Positions 15,010 through 23,708 of a stretch of DNA of 64,000 nt are shown in pieces. Each line of letters begins with the position of its first letter. Position 1 is the stretch's first letter. Made by a program: the position numbers and the translations under genes. Location of the stretch: the NCBI GenBank assembly GCA_012798135.1, contig JAAZNU010000006.1, positions 1 through 64,000 of the forward strand, given 5' to 3'. The DNA comes from Veillonellaceae bacterium. GTDB lineage: Bacteria; Bacillota_C; Negativicutes; UBA1444. The notes under the pieces are model-generated. The model worked only from the letters and a program-made list of their open reading frames with translations, made no database searches and had not been told where the DNA came from.

Positions 15010-16440
15010 TCATCTTTGGTTGTATACATGATTCTTTTGCCGCTCGCGTTCCGTCCGTTTTCGCAGCGCCTCCTGCTGATCTTCCGGGGTATTGAGCAGC
15101 TCACCGGTCTGAATCCGGGACAGCAATATCCGCTGGAATTGTCCCACGGCCGGACCCCGACCCAGACAAGAGGCGATCTCCTGGCCGGTGACTGCCAGTT
15201 GCTCGGGGTAAAAGGGGATGCTGTCCAACAGCCGGCGCAACACTTCGGCGATCAGTTCCCAGCCGGGCATGCCCGGGTCCCGGTGCCCGGCCAGGCGGTC
15301 GGCCCGGTGAATCTCCAGCAAGGCTTCGATTCCCTCCCGCAGATCGTCGGCGCGCTTGAATTCCCGGGACCGTCGCCGGAGCCAGCGGATGCAGGCTTCC
15401 TGCTCCGCCGGCGGCAGCCGCAGATGGTGACGGACCAGCCAGGGCACGCTGCGGCTCCAGTAGGCCGGAAAGCGCAGGCGTTTGGCCACCTGCACGGCAA
15501 TCTGCGCGCCAACCACTTCGTGCCGGTGCTCCACCAGATCGCCCTGCGCGTTGTATTGGCGCACGTCCGGCAAGCCCTTGGCGACGTCGTGCAGCAGCGC
15601 CGCCCAGCGCAGCACCGGATGCGGCATGATTTGCTCCACCATAGACAGGGTATGCTCCCAGACATCCAGGCGATGGTAGCGCGCATTTTGACTCAAGCCC
15701 CGCAGATGGTCCAGTTCCGGTAAAATCGGGATGCTCGTCTCGCCGGCTTCGTCGCGTGCCCGGCAGGTTTCACTCAGCAGCCCCTGCTCCAGCAACACCC
15801 GCAATCCTTTCGGGGCATACCTTCCCAGCAGGGTTTTGTCGATTTCGTTGCGAACCCGTTCCACCGACAGGCCCCGTACCCGGTAGAGGTTGGGCGGAAT
15901 CGCCGCCAAGGTCGCCGGATCGATGTCAAAATCGAACACGGCGGCGAACCGGGCTGCCCGGAACATGCGCAGCGAATCTTCCTGGAAGCGCTCTAGCGGG
16001 TTGCCCACTGTCCGGATCAAGCCGTCGTGCAAATCGTCCCGGCCGTTGAAATAGTCGATGATGGCCCCTGCTTCATCCATGGCCATCGCATTGATCGAAA
16101 AATCGCGCCGCGACAAGTCTTCCCGCAACGAAACCGCGAACGAAACGGTCTCCGGCCGGTGGCAGTCGGCGCCGTAGGTTTCCGTGCGGAAAGTGGCCAC
16201 GTCGTAAGGGTCGCCCTCCACCAGTACGACGACCACGCCAAAGAAAATTCCGGTTTCGATCGTCCGCCAGCCCTGGCGCTTGGCCGTGCCGATGATTTCC
16301 GCCGTGTGGGCGGATGTTGCGATATCGATATCCTGGGGTATCACACCCAGCAAATAGTCACGCACCGCGCCGCCGACAATGTAGGCTTCGTGGCCGGCCT
16401 GCCGCAGAGCGTGCAGGATGCGTCTTGCCTTTTCGATGAT
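15010..16440 (-). CDS. cca: CCA tRNA nucleotidyltransferase / poly(A) polymerase family protein with HD domain; apparent ATC start
   Basis: Class II nucleotidyltransferase of about 476 aa. Motif A is YIVGGAVRDYLLG, then the two-Asp strand PQDIDIAT, the RRDFSINAMA motif and the ERFQEDSLRMFRAARFA motif. The C-terminal half has an HD domain (RYHRLDVWEHTLSM, LLHDVAKGLP). It adds CCA to tRNA 3' ends. The only standard start near the N-terminus, GTG 16365, falls inside VGGAVRD and would destroy the nucleotide site. In-frame codons upstream reach a stop without ATG, GTG or TTG. Two ATC codons (16440, 16437) sit 5-8 nt after AAAGGGGGG, exactly where homologues begin with an IEKA-like sequence. I therefore place the start at ATC. 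Confidence 0.85.
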   Translation of the reverse strand: MIEKARRILHALRQAGHEAYIVGGAVRDYLLGVIPQDIDIATSAHTAEIIGTAKRQGWRTIETGIFFGVVVVLVEGDPYDVATFRTETYGADCHRPETVSFAVSLREDLSRRDFSINAMAMDEAGAIIDYFNGRDDLHDGLIRTVGNPLERFQEDSLRMFRAARFAAVFDFDIDPATLAAIPPNLYRVRGLSVERVRNEIDKTLLGRYAPKGLRVLLEQGLLSETCRARDEAGETSIPILPELDHLRGLSQNARYHRLDVWEHTLSMVEQIMPHPVLRWAALLHDVAKGLPDVRQYNAQGDLVEHRHEVVGAQIAVQVAKRLRFPAYWSRSVPWLVRHHLRLPPAEQEACIRWLRRRSREFKRADDLREGIEALLEIHRADRLAGHRDPGMPGWELIAEVLRRLLDSIPFYPEQLAVTGQEIASCLGRGPAVGQFQRILLSRIQTGELLNTPEDQQEALRKRTERERQKNHVYNQR

Positions 16441-16655
16441 CGCCGCCCCCCTTTCTCGCTGACCTGATTCTGGTCCGCCCGCGAACCCGGTTCACGTTGG
16501 TTGGAGTTTTCAACTAAATAGTTCGGGCCGCAGCCCGCTTTCCCCTGCAAAATCTTAACGGTTGGTCGTCAGCCGGCAGGAATAATTCTTCGGATGGCAA
16601 ATATTAAATTAATGCTTATTTTTTCGTCTGCGAGATGTTGAAGGGGGATCCTGTC

Positions 16656-18710
16656 ATGATTTGCCCGGCCTGTTTTCAGGAAACATTGGAAAACGGAATC
16701 TGTTCGTCGTGCGGGTTTGACGAAAATGCTCCGCAAAGCCCGCTGTTGTTGCCCCCTGGCACGCCATTAATGAACGGTCAGTACTTGGTGGGAAAAATTC
16801 TCGGCAAGCCCGGCGGCTTTGGCATCACCTATCTGGGCTGGGACAGCCAGCTGGCGACCTTTGTGGCGATCAAAGAGTATCTGCCGCGCGACATTGCCGG
16901 CCGCCACTTTGACCGGCTCACGGTCAGTGCGCATACCAGCGCCGACAGCGAACATTTCCGCTACGGTATGGAGCAATTTCTTCAGGAAGCCCGGACCCTG
17001 GCGCAGTTCGACCACCCCAACGTGGTGCGCGTCCGCACCTTCTTTCAAGAAAATGGCACCGCCTATCTGGTGATGGACTACCTGCAGGGCAACAGCCTGT
17101 ATGACCATCTGGCCCAAGTGGGCGGCCGAATGACCGAGCAGGCGGCGCTGGAAACGATGCTGCCGTTGCTGGACGGCTTGCGGGATGTCCATGCGAAAGG
17201 CTTTTTGCATCGGGATATCAAACCACAGAATATATATATCACCACCGCCGGCCGCACGATCCTGCTGGACTTCGGTACGGCCCGGCAGGCGCTTGGCGAA
17301 CGGAATCGAGGAATGACCACGATCCTGACTCCTGGCTACGCACCCTGGGAGCAATACCACCGGCACGGCAAGCAAGGCGCCTGGACCGACATTTACGCCT
17401 GTGCGGCAACTTTGTACCACGTCGTGACCGGTACGGTTCCCCCCGAAGCCTCGGAGCGGGTCGCCCAGGATACCCTGCAGCCGCCCGTGCTTCTCACTCC
17501 AGGATTGTCGCCGCATTTCAGCTACGCGATCATGCAGGCCATGTCGATCGATCCGGCGAACCGCCCGCAGACGGTGGCCGAATTCCAGGCCGCGCTGAAA
17601 GGGCAGGCCGTCATGCCTGTCCCACCGCCTCCGGCACCGCAAACAGGGCCTTATGCCGCCCCTGCCTGGCAGCCGCCGCCGCCGATTTCCCAAATGCCGG
17701 CTGTACCGCCGCCACCGCCAAATGGACCGGATTCGCGTTGGCTAGCGACGGGAACGCCGCCGCCACCGCCGCCGGGGTCCATGCCCTACCAGCCAGGATA
17801 CCCCGCTCCGCTTCCACCACCGCCGGCGTCCGGCAAAAAAACCGGCCGCAAACTGCTGTGGGTGGCGGCGGCCGTCGCAACGTTGGTAATTGGCGGCGTG
17901 GCCCTTTCCTATAGCAGCATGAACGGCTATCAAACGATGAGTTATAAGTCCGGAACCTACGAAGGCACCGTCAGCTGGGGCTCCCCATCCGGCAAAGGAA
18001 AACTGACCTACGCCGACGGCGCGGTGTACACCGGTGATTTTGCCGGCGGCACCCGCCAAGGTAAGGGTATCTACCGCTCCAAAAACGGTGATACCTATGA
18101 CGGCGAATGGAAAAATGACAAGTTCGACGGCCAAGGCAAACTGGGTTTGGCCAGCGGGTTGCGCTATGAAGGTTCCTTTAAGGAAGGCAAACGCAGCGGA
18201 TCCGGCGTACAGGTCCACCCCGACGGTCGCCAGTACTCTGGCGCCTGGGCCAATGACAAGGCCAACGGGACCGGCGTCCTGACCACCAAGGACGGCGCCA
18301 AGTACACCGGACCGTTCAAAGACGATTTCCCCCACGGCGAAGGCACTTTGATTACCTCCCGCGGCGACCAGTATGTCGGAAACTTCGAAAACGGGCACAT
18401 GAGTGGCCAGGGCACCATGACCTATAAAGACGGCAGAACTTATAAAGGCTCGTTCGCCAACGACAAGAAGAACGGCCAGGGCACGATGAGGTGGCCCTCC
18501 GGCAGCCAATACGCCGGCGAATGGAAAGACGACAAACGGCACGGCAAAGGCACCCAGGCTCTGATGAACAGCGGCGCCATCATCGCCGATTATGTCGGCG
18601 AATATCGGGACGATGTCCCGTATAGCCCGAACGGCCAATTCCGGGTAGTATTGAAAAAGGACGGCCGCGTGGTCGTCGCCACCTACCGTGACGGCTCCTT
18701 CTACTGGTAA
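16656..18710 (+). CDS. Membrane Ser/Thr protein kinase with N-terminal zinc ribbon and C-terminal MORN repeats
   Basis: A 684-aa protein. Residues 3-19 form a zinc ribbon (C3, C6, C16, C19). The kinase domain spans about 42-315, with GKPGGFG loop (50-56), catalytic Lys in AIKEYLP (K73), HRDIKPQN (185-192) and DFG (205-207); all catalytic residues are present. A Pro-rich linker (320-390) leads to one membrane segment (about 400-420). Nine 23-residue MORN repeats (Y-x-G-x-F/W...G-x-G) follow at about 434-645, probably outside the cytoplasm. ATG 16656 follows AAGGGGG at 8 nt. It is the only plus-strand gene of the signalling island and stands apart from the rest by a bidirectional terminator. 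Confidence 0.9.
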   Translation: MICPACFQETLENGICSSCGFDENAPQSPLLLPPGTPLMNGQYLVGKILGKPGGFGITYLGWDSQLATFVAIKEYLPRDIAGRHFDRLTVSAHTSADSEHFRYGMEQFLQEARTLAQFDHPNVVRVRTFFQENGTAYLVMDYLQGNSLYDHLAQVGGRMTEQAALETMLPLLDGLRDVHAKGFLHRDIKPQNIYITTAGRTILLDFGTARQALGERNRGMTTILTPGYAPWEQYHRHGKQGAWTDIYACAATLYHVVTGTVPPEASERVAQDTLQPPVLLTPGLSPHFSYAIMQAMSIDPANRPQTVAEFQAALKGQAVMPVPPPPAPQTGPYAAPAWQPPPPISQMPAVPPPPPNGPDSRWLATGTPPPPPPGSMPYQPGYPAPLPPPPASGKKTGRKLLWVAAAVATLVIGGVALSYSSMNGYQTMSYKSGTYEGTVSWGSPSGKGKLTYADGAVYTGDFAGGTRQGKGIYRSKNGDTYDGEWKNDKFDGQGKLGLASGLRYEGSFKEGKRSGSGVQVHPDGRQYSGAWANDKANGTGVLTTKDGAKYTGPFKDDFPHGEGTLITSRGDQYVGNFENGHMSGQGTMTYKDGRTYKGSFANDKKNGQGTMRWPSGSQYAGEWKDDKRHGKGTQALMNSGAIIADYVGEYRDDVPYSPNGQFRVVLKKDGRVVVATYRDGSFYW

Positions 18711-18720
18711 ACATGGAAGA

Positions 18721-18761
18721 AAAAACTCCCGGGCAACCGTGCTGGTTGTCCGGGAGTTTTT
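18721..18761. terminator. Bidirectional terminator between convergent genes
   Basis: Fourteen-base-pair stem ACTCCCGGGCAACC / GGTTGTCCGGGAGT with one mismatch; T runs follow on both strands. Confidence 0.85.
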
Positions 18762-18784
18762 GTGTCGCCGCATAACGGGGAATG

Positions 18785-19732
18785 TCAGGGCAACTGCACG
18801 AACATGCCCTTTTCGATCTGTTCGGCGTTGCCGTTGCTGACCGTGGCGATGGCAATTTTTTCTTTGACGGTGTTGACAGTGATATGGGCCAGGGTATTGA
18901 AGCTGACGTCCAGCACTTCGCCGGTACCCGGATCACGCAAGGCCTCCGCCGTGCCGACCACGAAATCCATGCCTTCCTTGACGCCTTCCCGGGAGCCGCG
19001 ATTAATGATGACATTGCCATCCTTGACCATCACTACATTGCCGCGCCAGGTGATCTTCGGCAGCTGCTCGATCATCCATTGCACGCCCTGTTGCACGGCG
19101 TTTTCCACGGCCTTGCCGACATTGTCGCTCTTGAATCCGCCGGCGCCGGCACCCCAGCCATTGCCGGAATAGCCGATCATTCCGCCGGATTTGTTGGCTT
19201 TGCCGACCACGCTCTTGGAAGCGAGGATCTGGCCGGTCGAAGTGTGGATCATATACATGGTGACATTCACTTGCGAGTTGGAACTGGCGCCGCCCAGCGA
19301 TATGCCGCCGATGGAAATTCCGCCGCCGCCGCCGCTGGTATTGTTCTGCACATGCGTGATGGCGCCTTTAACGAGGATCTGGGCCGGCGTCATGTTGCCA
19401 ACGCCCGGCGTGATCGCCCCCTGCGTGGTGCGGCCGGATGCCGCGAGGTCCTGCTCGGCCATGGCGTCCTTGCGCATGTCGGTCTCGCCCAGAACAATGA
19501 ATTTGCCGGTCTGGTTGAGGATATCCGTCATGATGATTCCCCAGCCGTCGCCGATGTCCCATTGGCCGCGCCAGCCGGCGCGGTTCTCAAACTTGGCGAC
19601 CGACACGGTATAGCGCAGGCCGCCGGTCGCGCTGGTCGCCGGCATGTCCGGTGCCGCCAGGGCCACCGCCGGAATCAGGCTGAACGCCATCACGGCGCAT
19701 AAAAATGCAGCAGTCACAACACTTCGTTTCAT
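18785..19732 (-). CDS. CsgG/HfaB-like secreted protein
   Basis: A 315-aa protein with a Sec signal peptide (about 1-26, ending AVALAAPD). The region RYTVSVAKFENRAG, GIIMTDILNQTGKFIVLGET and QILVKGAITHVQ matches the CsgG fold (curli export channel / TolB-like N-domain), followed by a Gly-rich insertion and a C-terminal domain (VMVKDGNVIINRGSREGVKEG). No lipobox Cys is seen, unlike E. coli CsgG. In a diderm it would sit at the outer membrane or in the periplasm. GGAAGGA lies 7 nt upstream. Last gene but one of the signalling operon in minus direction. Confidence 0.75.
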   Translation of the reverse strand: MKRSVVTAAFLCAVMAFSLIPAVALAAPDMPATSATGGLRYTVSVAKFENRAGWRGQWDIGDGWGIIMTDILNQTGKFIVLGETDMRKDAMAEQDLAASGRTTQGAITPGVGNMTPAQILVKGAITHVQNNTSGGGGGISIGGISLGGASSNSQVNVTMYMIHTSTGQILASKSVVGKANKSGGMIGYSGNGWGAGAGGFKSDNVGKAVENAVQQGVQWMIEQLPKITWRGNVVMVKDGNVIINRGSREGVKEGMDFVVGTAEALRDPGTGEVLDVSFNTLAHITVNTVKEKIAIATVSNGNAEQIEKGMFVQLP

Positions 19733-19762
19733 GGTTGATCCTTCCTTCCGTTTATGGATTGT

Positions 19763-20176
19763 TTACCAGAGGGAATTCGGCTTTCCCGGTTGATTCGGCG
19801 TTGTCGCGCCGGGCACGGCCGGTGGGCAGACCATGGGCGACGACGCCAGCGGGCGTTGCACCAGGATCATGTAGCACTGCCCCGGTGCCGGGCAAAAGCC
19901 GAAAGCCGGCAGCCCCATATAGGAAGACATGCCGCTGGAAGTCGACGAGGCGGCCACCGGCACCATCAACGTGTTCCAGTACGGATTGCCGTTGGACATC
20001 TGCAGTCGATAGTCCTGCTGCATGATGACCTGCAGGAAGCTGGTCCAGCCGCCGCCGTCGGAGGGTCCGAGCCAGACCGTATGCCCCGTCGAGGCCGCGG
20101 CGGTTCCGCCCAAAGCCAGCAGTACCGTCAGGCAAACCAAGCCGGCAGCCAGCCGAAAGCTTTGCTGTCGTTTCAT
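19763..20176 (-). CDS. Small secreted hypothetical protein
   Basis: A 137-aa protein with a clear signal peptide (MKRQQSFRLAAGLVCLTVL..GTAAAS). The mature part has two Cys (FGFCPAPGQCYMIL, and another at MVCPP), is rich in Ser, Gly and Pro, and ends PNSLW. Alternative GTG start at 20182. It lies 30 bp from the CsgG-like gene, so it may be an exported partner of that protein. No family recognised. Confidence 0.65.
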   Translation of the reverse strand: MKRQQSFRLAAGLVCLTVLLALGGTAAASTGHTVWLGPSDGGGWTSFLQVIMQQDYRLQMSNGNPYWNTLMVPVAASSTSSGMSSYMGLPAFGFCPAPGQCYMILVQRPLASSPMVCPPAVPGATTPNQPGKPNSLW

Positions 20177-20255
20177 TTCCACACCGTTCCTTTCTTAAAA
20201 GTATCTTGGAAAGGCAATGTATAGTGTTGATTGTATCGCACCCAGCGACGGTTGT

Positions 20256-21842
20256 CTACCACAACGAGCCTTTATCCCGTTTCGGCGGCGTTGGCGTCGC
20301 CGGCTTCTCCGCCGGCGGTTGCGTCCGTACGGCGGGTTGCTGCCGCGGCGGGGTCGGAGTTTCCGACGGCGGCGGGGCGACTTCGGTCGGGGGCTTGCCG
20401 GCTTCCGCCGGCGTGGTTGGGGCAGTCGCCGGTTTATCAGTCACAGTCGCCTTGGGCGGCGTTGTTGGTTGTGGTTGCGGCGGTTTTTCGGCCGGTTGCT
20501 GCTGTTTGGCCGGCGCCGTCCGGACCGGCGGCGCTGCCGCCGGTTCGCTCTTTTTCTTTGCCGCATCCGAACCACCGAAGAAAAACAGGCCGGCTGCCGC
20601 CGCCACGGCGATCAGCAACATCACGACAATCCAGGCGCCAACGGGAGATTTTTTGGTGACCGGCGGTGGTGTATAAGGCGGCGGAGTTGGAAGCGGATAG
20701 GGCAACGGCGACGACGCAGACGGCGGTGCATAGACCGGTGCGCCGGCCGCACCGGGAAGCGGCGCCGATACCGGCGGCACGGAAACTGACGGCAATGGCG
20801 GCGGCGCCGCTGGCGCGGAGACCGGCACGGCAACCCGGGCCGGCGCCGCCGGAACCGCTGGTGGCGGCGGTACGGCTTTCCCACGAAGCATGTCGCGGAA
20901 CATGAACACGTCCTGCGGCCGGGCGCCGGCGTCCAGGACCAACGATTGCATGATCGCGGCGTTCAGGTCCGGCGAGATCCCTGGAACCAAAGCAGACAAT
21001 GGCGACAGTTCATCGGCGGCGACCCGTTCCGGCGCATCCGGCGGCGCGCAACCCGCCAGCAGATAATAATAGGTCGCGGCAAACGCGTAAATGTCGGTCC
21101 ACGGCCCTTGCTCACCCCGGCGGTGATACTGCTCGTACGGCGAAAATCCCGGCGTCAGAACCACCGACAGGCTGCGGCTGCGTTCGCCCATAGCCTGCCG
21201 GGCCGCACCGAAGTCCAGCAAAATCGGCCGCCCCGATGCAGTGACGTAAATATTCTGCGGTTTGATGTCCCGATGCAGAAACCCCTTGGAATGCACATCC
21301 TGCAGACCGTCCAGAATCGGCAGCATGATTTCCGCAGCTTGCGCCTCGGTCAGGCGGCCGCCATGGGACGCTAGGTATTCAGCCAGATTTACGCCCTGCA
21401 GGTAATCCATCACCAGATAGGCAGTGCCGTGTTGCTCGAAAAAACTGCGCACCCGCACCACGTTGGGATGATCGAACCGGGCCAGCGTTCGGGCTTCGTT
21501 CAGAAATTGTTCGAGGCCGAACCGGAACAAATTGGCATCCTCGCGCGAATGGGCCATCACCGAGGCATGATCGGCATCCCGTCCCGCATAGTCGCGCGGC
21601 AGGTACTCCTTGATCGCCACCAGGGTGGCCAGATTGATATCCCAGCCCAGATAGGTAATGCCAAAGCCGCCCGGTTTCCCCAGCACTTTGCCCACGACGA
21701 ACTGCCCGTTCAGCACGACCCGGTAGGGCAGCACCAGAGGCGTTCGGCGTTCGGATTCGTCATATCCGCAGCGGGGGCAAACATCCTGGTTCCCCTTATC
21801 CCCGAAACAGCCCGGACACAGCGTATCCCATTCGGCCATCAT
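20256..21842 (-). CDS. Membrane Ser/Thr protein kinase with N-terminal zinc ribbon
   Basis: A 528-aa protein. Zinc ribbon C9, C12, C22, C25. Kinase domain about 47-335, with GKPGGFG (55-61), K78 in AIKEYLP, HRDIKPQN near 190 and LDFGAARQ. It is a close paralogue of the MORN kinase throughout that region. A Pro-rich linker, one membrane segment (about 401-424) and a 100-residue Pro/Ala/Thr-rich outer tail ending KGSLW follow. AAGGGGAG lies 5 nt before the first ATG. It ends the core operon kinase, FHA, PP2C, PP2C, protease-FHA, VWA-FHA in reverse order. Confidence 0.9.
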   Translation of the reverse strand: MMAEWDTLCPGCFGDKGNQDVCPRCGYDESERRTPLVLPYRVVLNGQFVVGKVLGKPGGFGITYLGWDINLATLVAIKEYLPRDYAGRDADHASVMAHSREDANLFRFGLEQFLNEARTLARFDHPNVVRVRSFFEQHGTAYLVMDYLQGVNLAEYLASHGGRLTEAQAAEIMLPILDGLQDVHSKGFLHRDIKPQNIYVTASGRPILLDFGAARQAMGERSRSLSVVLTPGFSPYEQYHRRGEQGPWTDIYAFAATYYYLLAGCAPPDAPERVAADELSPLSALVPGISPDLNAAIMQSLVLDAGARPQDVFMFRDMLRGKAVPPPPAVPAAPARVAVPVSAPAAPPPLPSVSVPPVSAPLPGAAGAPVYAPPSASSPLPYPLPTPPPYTPPPVTKKSPVGAWIVVMLLIAVAAAAGLFFFGGSDAAKKKSEPAAAPPVRTAPAKQQQPAEKPPQPQPTTPPKATVTDKPATAPTTPAEAGKPPTEVAPPPSETPTPPRQQPAVRTQPPAEKPATPTPPKRDKGSLW

Positions 21843-21872
21843 TTACACTCCCCTTGGCTGACAAAAACCAGC

Positions 21873-22529
21873 TTATTTTTCCGTCGCTTCTTCCTGGGTC
21901 TGATCCCAGTTGAACTTTTCACCGCATAGCGGCACGAACATCAGCTGCGTCTCGCCCAGCTCGATGATGTCATAGGCCTTGATATCGGCGGCCTGAATGA
22001 CTTCGTCGCCGTTGAGATAGACCAGGCCGCGGCCGTCACCGGGCCGGATGCTGAATACCCGCTTGCGCGGTTCATATACGAGAAACGCGTGATTCTCGCG
22101 CGAAACCGTGTCGTCGCCGGCAATCTGGACATCCATGGCTTCCGAACGACCAATTCCGTTGCGGCCGCTACGAATGCGATAATCTCGGCCCCGCGACGGG
22201 CCCTTGATGCAAACCAGCCAACCGACTACCGGGTCGATGCCTACCTTTTTCATATCCACCGCTACGGTGCGGCCTTCTTCCGCGCCTTTTCGGCCTACCG
22301 GCGCTCCCGGTTGCCGAATTGGCACGGTCGGACCCACGACCGGCGGAGGTGTCTCCCGTAGCGGCCGGGTTGCTCCGACCGGCGCCGGTCCTCCCGGAAT
22401 CGGCGGCGCCATCGGCGGCTGGGCTTCCGTCGCTCCCGCCCCGCCCGCCGGCATGCTGCCGCAGTACGGACACGCGTTGTGCCGCGCCGGATCATAGAAA
22501 TGGCCCTGTTGACAACGTATCAATGCCAT
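21873..22529 (-). CDS. FHA-domain protein with N-terminal zinc-binding motif
   Basis: A 218-aa cytosolic protein. The N-terminus MALIRCQQGHFYDPARHNAC-PYCG has C6, H10, C20, C23, probably a zinc knuckle like those on the kinases. A Pro-rich linker (about 30-75) leads to an FHA domain (about 110-205) with GRNGIGRS, VSRENHAF and VYLNGDEVI. FHA domains bind phosphothreonine, so this is a likely reader of kinase output. ATG 22529 is preferred over 22538 because AAAGGGG is 10 nt from it and only 1 nt from the other. Confidence 0.85.
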   Translation of the reverse strand: MALIRCQQGHFYDPARHNACPYCGSMPAGGAGATEAQPPMAPPIPGGPAPVGATRPLRETPPPVVGPTVPIRQPGAPVGRKGAEEGRTVAVDMKKVGIDPVVGWLVCIKGPSRGRDYRIRSGRNGIGRSEAMDVQIAGDDTVSRENHAFLVYEPRKRVFSIRPGDGRGLVYLNGDEVIQAADIKAYDIIELGETQLMFVPLCGEKFNWDQTQEEATEK

Positions 22530-22589
22530 GAGATTCATTCCCCTTTCCTAAATCGTCTGTATATCGCCCGGACTGCGAAGAACCGGCGC

Positions 22590-23708
22590 CTATTTTGCCG
22601 CCGGCGCCGGTTTGGCCGGTTTATCCGGAGTTTTTGCGGCAGGCTTGTCCGGGGTTTGTTCCGTCTGCTTATCCGTCGCCGGACTCTGGGCAGGTTGATC
22701 GGTCACCGCTGCCGGTGCCGCTTTTTTCAACCCCTGTTCACCCAGGAAGCGCCCGCCAAAAAATCCGGCAATGGCCAGGGCCAGGACCAGCAGCACGATT
22801 TTGGTCCATTTGCCGGTTCCGGCGATTTTTTTGGGGCTGGCGTCCTTTTTGGCCCGGGCGGCGACGGTGGATTTTGGTTCCGCATCCCGGCGCTGCGTGT
22901 CCGCCGGCGGTGTGGCAGGCGGCAAATCATAGCCGAGCACAGCCACGGTAATATTGTCCTGATAGGGCGACTGCCGGCCGACTGTGGCCTGGATCAGAGC
23001 CTCCGCCGCCGGCTGTGGTTCGGCCGCCAGCAGGCGAATGATCTCTTCGGTCGGCAAAAAGCCGAACAATCCGTCGCTCGCCAGCAGAATCTTGTCTCCT
23101 GGCAGCAGTTCCAGCGGTGGATCGGTTGGATGGTCGTAATCATCCAGGTCCGGTTTGCCCAGATAGCTGGTCAGGGCGGCCCGCGACGGATGGGAGTCCG
23201 CTTCACCGCGGCTGATCTCCCCTTTCGCCAGCATCCGGTCCAACACCCGGCCGTAATTGTAATCGACGGTCAGTTGACGGAGGGTTCCCTGTCGGTAAAG
23301 ATAGATCCGGCTGTCGCCGGCCGCCGCCCGATAGAGTTTGCCGTCATGGATGGCTACGGCCACCACCGTCGTGCCCGCTTCTCCCTCCACGCCGGCCGCG
23401 GCCGCTCGCCGGTTCACCGCCCGGTTGGCCGCATGCAGCGCCCGGTCCATGACTTCGGCGATCGGTTCCGCCGGTTCTTTGGCTTCGTAAGTCGTCAAAA
23501 AAGTCCGCACGGCGGTGTCGCTGGACTCCTTGCCCAAGGCCAGGCCGCCCATGCCGTCGGCCACTACGCACAAAAAGCCGCCATGCTTGACAAATTCGGC
23601 GTCATCAAACGCCGAAAAACCGAACGAATCCTGTTGTTCGCTCCGGGCGCCAATATGCTGGGCATTGCCGGGTACTAAGATATTCGAGTGGGTCGACTTG
23701 TCTGTCAT
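22590..23708 (-). CDS. PP2C-type Ser/Thr phosphatase with membrane anchor
   Basis: A 372-aa protein. The PP2C domain (about 10-260) has the metal motifs VADGMGG, AAAGDSRIY, LLASDGLFG and DNITV. A linker and one membrane segment (IVLLVLALAIAGFFGG, about 308-325) follow, with an Ala/Pro/Lys tail outside. It should remove phosphate from kinase substrates or the kinases themselves. The start overlaps the stop of the preceding PP2C gene (4 bp). Confidence 0.9.
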   Translation of the reverse strand: MTDKSTHSNILVPGNAQHIGARSEQQDSFGFSAFDDAEFVKHGGFLCVVADGMGGLALGKESSDTAVRTFLTTYEAKEPAEPIAEVMDRALHAANRAVNRRAAAAGVEGEAGTTVVAVAIHDGKLYRAAAGDSRIYLYRQGTLRQLTVDYNYGRVLDRMLAKGEISRGEADSHPSRAALTSYLGKPDLDDYDHPTDPPLELLPGDKILLASDGLFGFLPTEEIIRLLAAEPQPAAEALIQATVGRQSPYQDNITVAVLGYDLPPATPPADTQRRDAEPKSTVAARAKKDASPKKIAGTGKWTKIVLLVLALAIAGFFGGRFLGEQGLKKAAPAAVTDQPAQSPATDKQTEQTPDKPAAKTPDKPAKPAPAAK

